Part shown: in pieces, positions 47,728-57,145 of the stretch
Layout of the letters: the number at the start of each line of letters is the position of its first letter
Numbering within the stretch: position 1 is the stretch's first letter
NCBI GenBank assembly: GCA_031367105.1
Contig: JANLPG010000030.1
Span: forward strand, 1 to 64,000
DNA length: 64,000 bases
From: Palsa-1233 sp031367105
GTDB lineage: Bacteria > Gemmatimonadota > Gemmatimonadetes > Gemmatimonadales > GWC2-71-9
Direction of reading: 5' to 3'
Program-made: the position numbers and the translations under genes
Notes under the pieces: generated by a model
The model's input: only the letters and a program-made list of their open reading frames with translations
What the model was told of the DNA's origin: nothing
Databases searched by the model: none

Positions 47728-49908
47728 TCAGCCGCCTTCCTGGGCCTCGCGCCGCTCGACGCTCGACACACCCTTCACCTTGCGGATCGCCTTGAGGACC
47801 TTGCCCAGATGCGGGAGGTTGTCGACTTCGACGAGGATGGAGCCGAATGCCGTGCCGTCCTTCGAGTTGATCTCGGCGCCGCGGATGTTGGTGCCGGTTT
47901 GCGAGATCTGTTGCATGATGTCGGCGTAGAGTCCGCGGCGATCCTCGCCATTGATCAGCAGACGCACGGCATAGGTCTCACCGGTCTGTTCCTGCCAATC
48001 GATCTCCACGCGGCGCCCCTGGTCGCCCAGCGTGAGTAGGTTGGGACAATCGGCGCGGTGAATCGAGATGCCGCGACCCTGCGTGACGAAGCCGACGACG
48101 GTATCGCCGGGGACCGGTTGACAGCACTGGGCGTAGCGAATCATCAGGCCATCGACGCCCTGAATCCGGATTCCCCGACCGAGCCGGATCCGATCGATGA
48201 CGCGTCCGAATACGGTGGGCGGCTTCTCCTGCAGCGCATCGGGTGAGAGTTCCGGGAAGAGCGCCTTCATCACCTGGCCGATGGCGAGGTCGCCACGGCC
48301 CAGCGAGATCTCCAGGGCATCGCCGTCCAGCAGGTTGAGCGCGATGGCGGCGGACTGCATCGCGTCGGGCGCGGCTGCGTCGAGCCGGCGGCGCTTGAGC
48401 TCTCGGGTGAGGATCTCGCGACCGAGCTGGAGGGACACCGTCTCCTCCTCCTGCCGGATCCACTGCTTGATTTTTGCCCGTGCGCGTCCGGTCCGTACGT
48501 GGCTGAGCCAGTCGCGGCTCGGCTTGGCGTGCTGGGAGGTCAGGATCTCCACCGTGTCGCCGTTCTTGAGCTCGCGGTGCAACGGCGCGATGCGGCCGTT
48601 GACCTTGGCCCCCGATGTGTGCAGTCCGACGTCGGTGTGCACGTGGAAGGCGAAGTCGATCGCGGTGGCGCCCTTGGGCAGCTGCTTCACGTCACCTTGT
48701 GGCGTGAAGATGAAGATCTCGTCGTGATAGAGGTCGACCTTGAGGAATTCCAGGAAGTCCTCGGGCGAAGCGCTCTCCTGCTGCAATTCCAGTAGCTGCC
48801 GGAACCAGCCGAGCTGGCGACCGACATCGTCCTCGCCTTCTTCGACGGTCTTGTAGAGCCAGTGCGCAGCGATGCCGTATTCGGCGGTGCGGTGCATCTC
48901 CTGAGTGCGGATCTGGATCTCGAACAGCTGACCGCCCGGCCCGAAGATGGTGGTGTGCAGCGACTGGTAACCGTTGGACTTCGGTGAAGCGATGTAGTCC
49001 TTGATCCGCTCCTGCACCGGCGTCCAGACGTGATGAATGACGCCGAGGACGTGGTAGCACTCGGGGACCGTTCGGACGATGACGCGCATCGCCATCAAGT
49101 CGTAGATTTCGTCGAACGGCTTGTTCCGCTTCCGCATCTTCTGGTAAATCGACCAGAGGTGCTTTGGTCGGCCGCTCACGTCATACCATTCGATCCCGGC
49201 ACGCTTGAGTTCCTGTTCCAGCGGGCCTCGCATTCGCTCGATCATTTGCTCGCGGGAAGCGCGCTTCGCCGCGACCTGCTGCGCCAGCGCCTGATACTCC
49301 TCGCCTTCGAGAAACTTGAAGGCGAGATCTTCCAACTCGGCCTTGACGTTCGCCATGCCGAAACGGTGCGCCAGTGGGGCGTAGATCTCGCGTGTTTCGG
49401 TGGCAATCCGCTGGCGGCGCTCAGGCGTGAGATGCTCAAGTGTCCGCATATTGTGGAGGCGGTCGGCGAGCTTGATAATGATGACGCGCGCGTCCTTGGC
49501 CACCGAGAGCAGCAGTTTGCGGTAGTTCTCCGACTGCTCTTCCACTGACGAGCGGAAGGAGAGGTGGGAGATCTTGGTGAGCCCGTCGACCAGGCCGGCG
49601 ACCTCGCTGCCGAATTCCTGGGCGATATCATCGGCGGTCAGGTCGGAGTCCTCCACCACATCGTGCAATAGCGCTGCGCAGATCGACGTGGTATCCACCA
49701 GGAAGCCGGCGAGGATCGAGGCGACGGCGATGGAATGCTCCACGAAGTCTTCGCCGCTCATCCGTTTCTGGCCGCGATGGGCGGTGGCCGAATAGCGCAA
49801 GGCACGATCGATCTGGGCAATGTCGAGTCGCTCCGCGTGCTTCTCCAACACCAGGAAGAAGGCGGGCGAAAGATCGGTGAGCGTACTCGGCACGGCACCC
49901 GTGGTCAC
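47728..49908 (-). CDS. rel: Bifunctional (p)ppGpp synthetase/hydrolase (RelA/SpoT family)
   Basis: This enzyme makes and degrades the alarmone (p)ppGpp. The 726-residue protein starts at GTG 49908, overlapping the radC stop (GTGA). The hydrolase domain is intact (RGQKRMSGEDFVEHSIAVA, HDVVED at 82-87). The synthetase domain has RIKDYIASPKSNGYQSLHTT and EIQIRTQEMHRTAEYGIAAHW. A TGS domain (IFIFTPQGDVKQLPKGATAIDFAF), helical and zinc-finger-like regions (RYAQCCQPVPGD), and a C-terminal ACT domain (YAVRLLINGEDRRGLYADIM) follow. It is the only Rel seen here, so probably bifunctional. Confidence 0.96.
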   Translation of the reverse strand: MTTGAVPSTLTDLSPAFFLVLEKHAERLDIAQIDRALRYSATAHRGQKRMSGEDFVEHSIAVASILAGFLVDTTSICAALLHDVVEDSDLTADDIAQEFGSEVAGLVDGLTKISHLSFRSSVEEQSENYRKLLLSVAKDARVIIIKLADRLHNMRTLEHLTPERRQRIATETREIYAPLAHRFGMANVKAELEDLAFKFLEGEEYQALAQQVAAKRASREQMIERMRGPLEQELKRAGIEWYDVSGRPKHLWSIYQKMRKRNKPFDEIYDLMAMRVIVRTVPECYHVLGVIHHVWTPVQERIKDYIASPKSNGYQSLHTTIFGPGGQLFEIQIRTQEMHRTAEYGIAAHWLYKTVEEGEDDVGRQLGWFRQLLELQQESASPEDFLEFLKVDLYHDEIFIFTPQGDVKQLPKGATAIDFAFHVHTDVGLHTSGAKVNGRIAPLHRELKNGDTVEILTSQHAKPSRDWLSHVRTGRARAKIKQWIRQEEETVSLQLGREILTRELKRRRLDAAAPDAMQSAAIALNLLDGDALEISLGRGDLAIGQVMKALFPELSPDALQEKPPTVFGRVIDRIRLGRGIRIQGVDGLMIRYAQCCQPVPGDTVVGFVTQGRGISIHRADCPNLLTLGDQGRRVEIDWQEQTGETYAVRLLINGEDRRGLYADIMQQISQTGTNIRGAEINSKDGTAFGSILVEVDNLPHLGKVLKAIRKVKGVSSVERREAQEGG

Positions 49909-50576
49909 AGCAGCCCCGCAGTGGCGAAAGAAATGAATCGGTCGCCGGCGACGATCACGTGATCGTACACTGGCACGTCGAGCAGTTGTCCTGCGGCCAC
50001 CAGCTGTCGGGTGACCGCGCGATCCTCGGCCGACGGAGTGGGATCCCCGCTCGGGTGGTTGTGCACCAGGATGATCCCGGCGGCGGCCTCGACGATCGCG
50101 GCCCGGAACACCTCCCGGGGGTGCACCAGCGAACTGTCCAGCAAGCCCCGGGTCACCAGGACATCCCGCAGCACCCGGGAGCGGGTGTCGAGCGCGAGGA
50201 GATGAAATTCCTCCACTTCGAGGTCCCGGAGCCGTGGTCCCACCAGTCGGGCGACGTCGGCCGGCTCGACAATCCGCTCCAGTGCAGGCCGCCCCTCTTG
50301 TGCCAGCCGAACCCCCAACTCGAAGGCGGCGACGAGACGGGCGGCCTTGGCGGGCCCCACCCCCGCGGTCCGTTGCAGCTCAGCCGGGGGGCGGGCTGCG
50401 AGGCGACGAAGGGCGCCGTGGGCGGGTGCGAGCAGTCGCGCCGCCACCGCCAAGGCATCCTCTCGAGTATCGCCGGTCCCTAGCAGGATGGCGAGAAGTT
50501 CCTGCGGCGTCAACGAGGAGGCCCCCAGTCGCCAGAGGCGCTCGCGGGGGCGGTCGGTGGCTGGATCGGCTTTCAC
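49905..50576 (-). CDS. radC: RadC/JAMM-domain DNA repair-associated protein
   Basis: A 223-residue protein from GTG 50576; the frame is open much further upstream but that part is not protein-like and lacks a family start. The N-terminal UPF0758 helical region has RERLWRLGASSLTPQELLAILLGTG and the helix-hairpin-helix RTAGVGPAKAARLVAAFELG. The C-terminal JAB/MPN metalloprotease-like domain has LDTRSRVLRDVLVTRGLLDSS, HPREVFRAAIVEAAAGIILVHNHPSGDPTPSAEDRAVT (His-x-His and Asp zinc ligands). Role in repair is debated. Confidence 0.93.
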   Translation of the reverse strand: MKADPATDRPRERLWRLGASSLTPQELLAILLGTGDTREDALAVAARLLAPAHGALRRLAARPPAELQRTAGVGPAKAARLVAAFELGVRLAQEGRPALERIVEPADVARLVGPRLRDLEVEEFHLLALDTRSRVLRDVLVTRGLLDSSLVHPREVFRAAIVEAAAGIILVHNHPSGDPTPSAEDRAVTRQLVAAGQLLDVPVYDHVIVAGDRFISFATAGLL

Positions 50577-50700
50577 GGCCGGGAGTATCGCCGAGCACGC
50601 TGGTGATGGGGGGCGCCATTGGGGATGGCTTCGGCGCCGATTTACGCGGCACCGCGCACGCGGTTTTCGGCTCCAAGTCCCCGTCCGTGCCCGACAGAAC

Positions 50701-50732
50701 AGGGGCGCGAGATCGCCCGATCTCGCGCCCCT
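50701..50732 (-). terminator. Strong terminator hairpin after secA
   Basis: A perfect 14-bp stem (50701-50714 with 50719-50732), 4-base loop, 35 bases after the secA stop on the minus strand. The following tract TGTTCTGT is only partly U-rich. The rest of the 190-base gap before radC (50577-50766) shows no other feature I can name. Confidence 0.75.
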
Positions 50733-50766
50733 CCGCTCTTGCCGATAGCCGCCAGCGGTTCCGCCG

Positions 50767-53700
50767 CTACGCCCCCGCCCCGTGGCATTTCTTGTACTTC
50801 TTCCCCGATCCGCACGGGCAGGGATCGTTCCGGCCGACTTCGGCCCCGACCGGCGTCGCCGCGCCGAGCGCACCGAGGCCGGTCGAGATCCGCGGCACAG
50901 TGGCCACCGGTGCCCGACTCACCGCACCCGAGAAGAGATCGTCCGCCGAGGGTTCGTGTGGCCCGGTTTCGATCGTCGCTGGCGGCGGCGGTGGCGGCGG
51001 CGGCCCGTCGGCGCTGACCTGAATCTTGAGATACCGCTCCGCAAAGGTCGACTGGATGTCGTGCAGGAGATCCTCGAACATCTCGAAGGCCTCCTTCTTG
51101 TACTCGACGAGTGGATCACGCTGGCCATAGGCCCGGTACTGGATCGCATTCCGCAGCTGATCGAGATCGTAGAGATGGTCCTTCCACTTCTCGTCCAGCA
51201 CGGCCTGCATCACCTGCGACAACACCTGCAGGTCGACATCGGGAATCCCGATCTGTGCCCCGAACTGTTGCAGGTAGCTGACCTTGCGCTCAAAGGCCGC
51301 CTCACCTTCGACCCGGGCCGCCTCGGCGATGGCATCCAGGGAGGGCGTGGCCTCGGCATCCAGCACTGCGTCGGGACCTACCAGGAACTGCATCATCAGC
51401 GCGGCATGCAGCCCGGTCCGATCATAGTTCTCGGGCCGGTCGACCCCCGCGACGTAGCTCCGCGCGTTCCGGTTGACCGCTGCGCGAATCATCTTGATCG
51501 CTTCGGCCTTGAGTTCCTCGCCCCGCTCCAGCGCGAACAACCGCGTCGAGTAGATCACCTCGCGCTGCTGGTTCATCACGTCGTCGTATTCCAGCAGCCG
51601 CTTGCGGGTCTGGAAGTTCTGCAACTCCACGCGCTTCTGGGCCGACTCGATCGCTGCGGTGATCAGTTTGCCGGTGATCACTTCGCCCTCTTCGGCGCCG
51701 CCCTTGTCCATCATCCGGGCGATGCGGTCGGAGCCGAAGAGGCGCATCAGGTCATCTTCGAGCGACAGGAAGAAGAGGGACACACCCGGGTCGCCCTGGC
51801 GACCCGAACGCCCGCGCAGCTGTCGGTCGATTCGCCGCGACTCGTGGCGCTCCGTCCCGATGATGTGCAACCCCGCTTCGGCAATCGCGAGGTCCAGCGT
51901 CGGATCAAGTTTGATGTCGGTACCGCGGCCGGCCATGTTGGTTGCAATCGTGATCGCGCCTCGCTCACCCGCCTTGGCGACAATCTCGGCCTCACGCTGG
52001 TGATACTTCGCGTTGAGGACCTCGTGCGTCAACCCGCGCCGCTTGAGCTGGCGCGACAACGTCTCCGAGACATCGACCGTGGTCGTGCCGATCAGGACCG
52101 GCCACCCCAGCTTGTGAATCCGCTCGACTTCGTCGGCCACGGCGTTGTACTTCTCACGGCGCGTCTTGTAGATCTGGTCGACGTGGTCGGTCCGCCGAAT
52201 CGGCTTGTTCGTCGGGATCACCGCCACTTCAAGGCCATAGATCGAGTAGAACTCGGTCTCTTCGGTCTCGGCGGTGCCGGTCATACCGCACAGCTTCTCG
52301 TACATCCGGAAGTAATTCTGGATGGTGATGGTCGCGAGCGTCTGCGTCTCGCCCTTGACGGTGACCCCTTCCTTCGCCTCAACGGCCTGGTGCAGCCCAT
52401 CCGACCACCGGCGACCCACCATGATGCGCCCAGTGAACTCATCCACGATGAGGACCTGGCCTTCCTGCACGATATAATCGACCTCGCGCTCATAGAGGGC
52501 GTGAGCCTGGAGCAGCTTGTGGATGATGTGCAACTGCTCACTCTTGGCGGCGTAGTCACCCTCGATCTGCCGGCGCCGCTCGGCCTTCTGCTCGATATCG
52601 AGCTCGGCGTCGTGTTCGACTGCGTGAATCTCCTGCGAAATATCCGGCACCAGGAAGAGCTGTGGGTCGTGGGGCGAGAGCGCCTCAGCGCCTCGATCCG
52701 TCAGGTGGACCGAATGTCCCTTCTCGTCGAGCACGAAGAAAAGCGAGTCTTCGATCGAGCGCATCTGCTGCTGCTTGGTCGGGAGCTTCCGGTCGGCGAT
52801 GTAGTCTAGTTCCGTGCGCTGCAGCAGCTGCTTGACGCCGGTCTCGTTGAGGAGTTTTTGCAGCTTCTTGTTCTTCGGTGCGCCGAGCTGGGCCTGGTAG
52901 AGCTTCATCCCGGCCTCGGTGCGGCTCTTGTCGTCGGCCAGCAGCTTCTCGCCTTCGGCCACCAGCCCGCTCGCCACTTCGTTCTGGCGGCGAACCAGGT
53001 CGGCGATTTTCGGGTTGTACCCGCGATAGTGCGTGCTGTCTTCATCACCCACCGGACCGGAAATGATCAGCGGCGTCCGTGCCTCGTCGATCAGGATCGA
53101 ATCGACTTCGTCGATGATGGCATAGATGTGCTCCCGCTGCACCCGCTGATCGAGCGAGTACACCATATTGTCACGCAGGTAGTCGAAGCCGAATTCGTTG
53201 TTGGTACCGTAGGTGATGTCGGCGCCATACGCAGCCCGACGCTCCGGCGACGACGGCTCGGTATCGTCGAGGCAGGCGACCGTGAGGCCGAGGTAATTGA
53301 AGAGATGCCCCATCCACTGTGAGTCGCGGCGGGCGAGGTAGTTGTTCACGGTGACCAGCTGGGCGCCCCGTCCGGGGAGGGCGTTCAGGTAGAGCGGCAG
53401 CGTCGCGACCAGGGTCTTTCCTTCGCCAGTCGCCATCTCGGCGATGCGCCCACGATGCAGACTGATCCCACCGATCAGCTGGACATCGTAGGGTACCATA
53501 TTCCAGATGATCGGTTGCCCGGTCACCATCACCGTGGTCCCGACCAGTCGACGACAGGCCTCACGCACCGTGGCAAAGGCTTCGGGGAGGAGTGCATCGA
53601 GCGTACTGGCGACGCCGTTGCGGAACGCTTCCTCGGCGACCTGCAGCTGCTGGTCGATCCCGTCGCGCTCCGTGGGGTCCGCGCAGTCGTGCTTCAAGCT

Positions 53701-53907
53701 GCGCAACCGCTCGACCTCGGCCTTGAGCGTTCCGGTCTGCTCTTCGATGCGCGCGCGAAAGCGGGCGGTCTGCCCCTGCAGGGCCGCATCATCGAGGGTG
53801 CTGACGTCTGTCTCCGACCGACGAATCTCTGCAAGCAGCGGCTCGAGCCGCTTGACTTCGCGTGCCTGCCGGGAACCGAATACCGACTCAACCAACCGCT
53901 TGATCAT
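50767..53907 (-). CDS. secA: Preprotein translocase ATPase SecA
   Basis: SecA drives unfolded proteins through SecYEG. From ATG 53907, overlapping the nadD stop by ATGA, it has 1046 residues; the frame reaches 53970 but MIKRLVESVFG is the family start. Walker A MATGEGKT (158-165), DEVDSILIDEARTPL, QVLIVDEFTGRIMVGRRW, IATNMAGRGTDIKLD and RQLRGRSGRQGDPG are all present. The preprotein cross-linking region is enlarged (charged, about residues 290-430), as in Bacteroidota-type SecA, so the protein is longer than the usual 850-950. The C-terminus is a disordered Pro-rich linker and the zinc motif CPCGSGKKYKKCHG that binds SecB or ribosomes. Confidence 0.97.
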   Translation of the reverse strand: MIKRLVESVFGSRQAREVKRLEPLLAEIRRSETDVSTLDDAALQGQTARFRARIEEQTGTLKAEVERLRSLKHDCADPTERDGIDQQLQVAEEAFRNGVASTLDALLPEAFATVREACRRLVGTTVMVTGQPIIWNMVPYDVQLIGGISLHRGRIAEMATGEGKTLVATLPLYLNALPGRGAQLVTVNNYLARRDSQWMGHLFNYLGLTVACLDDTEPSSPERRAAYGADITYGTNNEFGFDYLRDNMVYSLDQRVQREHIYAIIDEVDSILIDEARTPLIISGPVGDEDSTHYRGYNPKIADLVRRQNEVASGLVAEGEKLLADDKSRTEAGMKLYQAQLGAPKNKKLQKLLNETGVKQLLQRTELDYIADRKLPTKQQQMRSIEDSLFFVLDEKGHSVHLTDRGAEALSPHDPQLFLVPDISQEIHAVEHDAELDIEQKAERRRQIEGDYAAKSEQLHIIHKLLQAHALYEREVDYIVQEGQVLIVDEFTGRIMVGRRWSDGLHQAVEAKEGVTVKGETQTLATITIQNYFRMYEKLCGMTGTAETEETEFYSIYGLEVAVIPTNKPIRRTDHVDQIYKTRREKYNAVADEVERIHKLGWPVLIGTTTVDVSETLSRQLKRRGLTHEVLNAKYHQREAEIVAKAGERGAITIATNMAGRGTDIKLDPTLDLAIAEAGLHIIGTERHESRRIDRQLRGRSGRQGDPGVSLFFLSLEDDLMRLFGSDRIARMMDKGGAEEGEVITGKLITAAIESAQKRVELQNFQTRKRLLEYDDVMNQQREVIYSTRLFALERGEELKAEAIKMIRAAVNRNARSYVAGVDRPENYDRTGLHAALMMQFLVGPDAVLDAEATPSLDAIAEAARVEGEAAFERKVSYLQQFGAQIGIPDVDLQVLSQVMQAVLDEKWKDHLYDLDQLRNAIQYRAYGQRDPLVEYKKEAFEMFEDLLHDIQSTFAERYLKIQVSADGPPPPPPPPATIETGPHEPSADDLFSGAVSRAPVATVPRISTGLGALGAATPVGAEVGRNDPCPCGSGKKYKKCHGAGA

Positions 53908-54476
53908 CCCGCTTCGCTCCGATAAAGCTGTAACCCTGAAATATAGTCGGCCACCCGTTCTGGAACCCATCCGACCAGCGACCGACCCGCCACCACCCTT
54001 GCCCGAACTGTGGTCGACGAGAGCTCAATCAGGGGCATCCGGACGACTGAATCGAATCCCGTCGGAGGAGCTTCTGCTCCGCGCGCGCATACTGCCACCC
54101 TTGCCAGTGCACGGATTGTGTCGGGCTCACGCCAGGCGCCGAAGCCACGCGCGGCATCGGCGCCCAGGATCAGGACAAGTTCCGCGCCAGCATTCTCTGC
54201 CAGAATTTCGCGAATCGTGTCGATGGTGTAGGAAGGGCCGGGTCGCGCGATCTCGCGACGGTCCACCACGAACCCGGGAATGGATGCTATCGCGAGTTCG
54301 ACCATCCGGGCCCGAACTTCCGCGGGTGCGAGATGCCGGCCGACCTTGAAGGGCTGCTCGCCCGCCACCACGAAGCAGACCTGGTCGAGATGCAGCTGCT
54401 CGCGGGCAAGCTGCGCCAGGATCAGGTGCGCGTGATGGATGGGATCGAAGGAGCCGCCGAGGAGGCCGATCCGCAC
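53904..54476 (-). CDS. nadD: Nicotinate-nucleotide adenylyltransferase
   Basis: NadD converts nicotinate mononucleotide to deamido-NAD. Start is GTG 54476 (RIGLLGGSFDPIHHAHL), two bases after the bamD-like stop, giving 190 residues; longer in-frame starts would run into the upstream gene. The nucleotidyltransferase motif GGSFDPIHHAH, the GADAARGFGAWREPD loop (HxxH-type adenylate site) and the C-terminal ISSTTVRARVVAGRSLVGWVPERVADYI (ISST signature as LSSTTVR) are clear. It overlaps secA by ATGA. Confidence 0.94.
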   Translation of the reverse strand: MRIGLLGGSFDPIHHAHLILAQLAREQLHLDQVCFVVAGEQPFKVGRHLAPAEVRARMVELAIASIPGFVVDRREIARPGPSYTIDTIREILAENAGAELVLILGADAARGFGAWREPDTIRALARVAVCARGAEAPPTGFDSVVRMPLIELSSTTVRARVVAGRSLVGWVPERVADYISGLQLYRSEAG

Positions 54477-54478
54477 GG

Positions 54479-55288
54479 CTACTTCCCGACGGACTTCTCC
54501 GCCGGCGTCCCCGCAGGGGCCGTCGCCGGACAATTTGTATCGATGTTGGGCGCCGTGGGGAAACGCTTGCGGAGGATCGTGCAGTACTCGCGGACATCCT
54601 CGGCGTAGCCAAGGCTGTGATAGGTCTGGATCAGGCGCGTCAGCGCCACGGGGGCAATCGTCGCACGCGGCCAGGTCGCGAGCATATCCTTGAGATAGAG
54701 GATCGCCGAGTCGTAGGCCTTGAACTTCAGATAGAAGAGCGCCGCCTGGTACGACTTGAGGGCGAAGCGATCCTCCAGCGCGGTGATCTTGTCGGCCGCG
54801 CGCTTCGCGGCCGCCGACGCCGGATAGCGGGCGATCAGCTCCTGATAGGTCGCCACGGCAGTCTGGCCGTAGGTCGGATCGAGCTCCGCCCGGCGCCACA
54901 AGGTCGCGTAGCTGTCGCCCGCGCGCAGCAGCGCTTCGGGTGCCATCGAATCGGCCGGAAACTCGTCCGACACACGCCGGAACTCGCGCACTGCCTGCAG
55001 ATTGCTGTGCTCGCCGACACGCGTCTCCGCGAGATAAAAGCGCGAGAGAATCACCCGCCGGTCACCGCCCGGCAACTCCAGCTGCATCCGCTCCAGCGCG
55101 ACGGCAGCTTTCGACCACTTCTTCCGGGTGTAGAGATCCAGGGCCTTGGCCCACATCGAGTCAAGCGCCGCCGGTGTGGCGGTCAGGCGACTGGGGAGTG
55201 GGGCGGCTGCGGTGGACGGCTTCCCCTTCCCGCACGCGGGGGCGAGGACGACGATCAGCGGCAACAGGAGCATCTGCAGACGACGCAT
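54479..55288 (-). CDS. bamD: BamD/YfiO-family outer membrane assembly lipoprotein
   Basis: BamD helps insert beta-barrel proteins into the outer membrane. From ATG 55288 it has 269 residues; the longer frame to 55504 is not protein-like. The N-terminus is a lipoprotein signal with lipobox LAPAC (about residue 19). TPR-like repeats follow: WAKALDLYTRKKWSKAAVALERMQL, YLAETRVGEHSNLQAVREFRRVSDEFP, ALLRAGDSYATLWRRAELDPTYGQTAVATYQELIARYPAS and RFALKSYQAALFYLKFKAYDSAILYLKDMLATWP. The spacing of the tyrosines matches BamD. It begins 220 bases downstream of the TPR gene. Confidence 0.88.
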   Translation of the reverse strand: MRRLQMLLLPLIVVLAPACGKGKPSTAAAPLPSRLTATPAALDSMWAKALDLYTRKKWSKAAVALERMQLELPGGDRRVILSRFYLAETRVGEHSNLQAVREFRRVSDEFPADSMAPEALLRAGDSYATLWRRAELDPTYGQTAVATYQELIARYPASAAAKRAADKITALEDRFALKSYQAALFYLKFKAYDSAILYLKDMLATWPRATIAPVALTRLIQTYHSLGYAEDVREYCTILRKRFPTAPNIDTNCPATAPAGTPAEKSVGK

Positions 55289-55508
55289 CAAGGGCGATCC
55301 GGGACGGCAACAGGGTGATTGGTCGAGTCCGTTGACGCCGCGCACGCGGAGTCGTCGGAGCGCGAGGATCGTAATCGAATCGGGCGCTGCGCGCGCGGAG
55401 CGCACCCCCAGGCACGCCAAAGTGGCAGAAAAGGGGTCACCCTGTCCGGATCGGCCCCCCGGGAGCTGAGCTGCGCGCAGAGCGCCTTGATAGCAACCGG
55501 CCACACCC

Positions 55509-56216
55509 TCACCCCGGGATGCGCTCTACCATGGCGAGGTAGGCCGACACCCGCTCAACGTCGGGGCGGACGTCCTGTGCCGCACGCCAGATATCCCGCG
55601 CACCAGCGGTGTCGCCCGCCAAGTATCGGGCCAGACCCAGTTGAACCCGCGCGTCGATCCAGTCCGGGCGCTCGAGGAGGATCTCTTCGAGCACGTCACG
55701 GGCCTCAAGCGGATTCCCCCCCTCGATCAGGAGTCGCGCGAGCCGGAGCCGGAGATCGTGAAATGCAGGGCCGAGGTCGACCGCACGTCGGTACTCGCGC
55801 ACGGCGTCGCTGAGGGCGCCACCCTCGGCGTACAGCTCGCCGAGATGGGCGTGTTCGTTGGCAAGGTGGGCGGCAAATCGAGCGGGGAGGCCGGCGACTG
55901 GCGGGCCCTCGGAGGCGGCCGCCGCTCTGAACGCCACTGCCGCCTCCTCGTTTCGCCCGATCTGATTGAGAACCAACCCGCGGTGGAGATGTGCCTCGAC
56001 ATATCGGGGATTCAGGGCGAGCGCAGCATCAAATGCTTCGAGGGCCTCCTCGGACCGGTCAAGGAGCGAAAGCGAGAGCCCGCGCAGATGGAAGACGTCG
56101 GCATACGCGCGACCGCTTCCCTGGACATCGTCCAGACAGAGCAGCGCACCGTAGTAGTCGCGGTTGGAAAAGCGAGCCTGCGCCGTCTCGAGCAGGCCGC
56201 CGGCGCTGAGCTTCAT
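55509..56216 (-). CDS. TPR-repeat protein downstream of the sugar operon
   Basis: A 235-residue protein from ATG 56216, which overlaps the uxs stop by ATGA. It consists almost entirely of TPR units: FSNRDYYGALLCLDDVQGSG, ADVFHLRGLSLSLLDRSEEALEAFDAALALNPRYVEAHLHRGLVL, AHLGELYAEGGALSDAVREYRRAVDLGP, ARLLIEGGNPLEARDVLEEILLERP and ARYLAGDTAGARDIWRAA. No signal peptide is present. It may scaffold the glycan enzymes, but that is inference from the overlap. Downstream, 220 bases without a recognised feature separate it from the bamD-like gene. Confidence 0.75.
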   Translation of the reverse strand: MKLSAGGLLETAQARFSNRDYYGALLCLDDVQGSGRAYADVFHLRGLSLSLLDRSEEALEAFDAALALNPRYVEAHLHRGLVLNQIGRNEEAAVAFRAAAASEGPPVAGLPARFAAHLANEHAHLGELYAEGGALSDAVREYRRAVDLGPAFHDLRLRLARLLIEGGNPLEARDVLEEILLERPDWIDARVQLGLARYLAGDTAGARDIWRAAQDVRPDVERVSAYLAMVERIPG

Positions 56217-57145
56217 CCGACCACCTGCCGAAAGTAGGCGATGGTGTGCTCCAGCCCTTCCTGGAGGGGTACTTTCGGCTCCCACTGAAGGACGGCCCGC
56301 GCAACCGTGAGGTCCGGCTTGCGAACTTTCGGGTCATCGACCGGGAGTTCGCGATGGACAATCCGTGATGCCGAGCCGGTCAGCGCGAGCACCTGCTCCG
56401 CCAGTTCCAGCATGGTGAACTCACCGGGGTTCCCGATGTTGGTCGGATCGACGCGGTCCGAATGGAAGAGTCGGTAGATCCCTTCCACCAGGTCGGAGTA
56501 GTAGCAGAACGAGCGCGACTGCAGGCCATCTCCATAGACGGTGAGGGGCTCGCCCTTCAGCGCCTGGACGATGAAGTTCGACACCACCCGCCCATCCTGC
56601 GGCCGCATTCGCGGTCCATAGGTATTGAAGATCCGGACGATCCGGGTCTCGAGACCGTGGTACGTGTGATAGGCCATCGTGATCGCCTCGGCGAAGCGCT
56701 TGGCCTCGTCGTACACACCGCGCGGCCCGACCGGGTTCACGTTGCCCCAGTAGGTCTCTGGTTGCGGGTGCACCAGGGGATCACCGTAGACTTCCGAGGT
56801 GGAGGCAAGGAAGAAGCGGGCCCCCTTTGCCTTGGCCAGTCCAAGCGCATTATGCGTCCCGAGGGAGCCAACCTTGAGCGTCTGGATCGGCATTTCGAGA
56901 TAGTCGATCGGCGATGCGGGGGACGCGAAGTGGAGTACCCCGTCGATGGCGCCATCGACGAAGATGTACTGCGAGACATCGTGGCGGACGAAGCGGAACC
57001 GCTCATCCCCCATCAGGTGTGCGAGGTTTTCGGGGCGACCGGTGATGAAGTTGTCGATGCCCACGACGTGATGGCCATCTGCGAGAAAGCGGTCCGTCAG
57101 GTGCGAGCCGAGGAAGCCAGCGGCCCCCGTAATCACCACACGCAT
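56213..57145 (-). CDS. uxs: UDP-glucuronate decarboxylase (UDP-xylose synthase)
   Basis: Converts UDP-glucuronate to UDP-xylose. The 310-residue short-chain dehydrogenase has GAAGFLGSHL (7-16), the DNFITGRPENLAHL segment typical of UXS, the HFASPASPIDYLEMPIQTLKVGSLGTHNAL block and the catalytic ASTSEVYGDPLVHPQPETYWG with YDEAKRFAEA. IVRIFNTYGPRMRPQDGRVVSNFI and GDGLQSRSFCYYSDLVEGI follow. These are diagnostic of UXS rather than ArnA or 4-epimerases. Its ATG shares the A of the ugd stop (TAATG), so product supply is coupled. Confidence 0.93.
   Translation of the reverse strand: MRVVITGAAGFLGSHLTDRFLADGHHVVGIDNFITGRPENLAHLMGDERFRFVRHDVSQYIFVDGAIDGVLHFASPASPIDYLEMPIQTLKVGSLGTHNALGLAKAKGARFFLASTSEVYGDPLVHPQPETYWGNVNPVGPRGVYDEAKRFAEAITMAYHTYHGLETRIVRIFNTYGPRMRPQDGRVVSNFIVQALKGEPLTVYGDGLQSRSFCYYSDLVEGIYRLFHSDRVDPTNIGNPGEFTMLELAEQVLALTGSASRIVHRELPVDDPKVRKPDLTVARAVLQWEPKVPLQEGLEHTIAYFRQVVG

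Noticed and set aside
50782..52809. A 675-codon open frame on the plus strand
   Set aside because: Antisense shadow of secA; Leu/Val/Arg/His-rich composition typical of reverse-complemented GC-rich genes.
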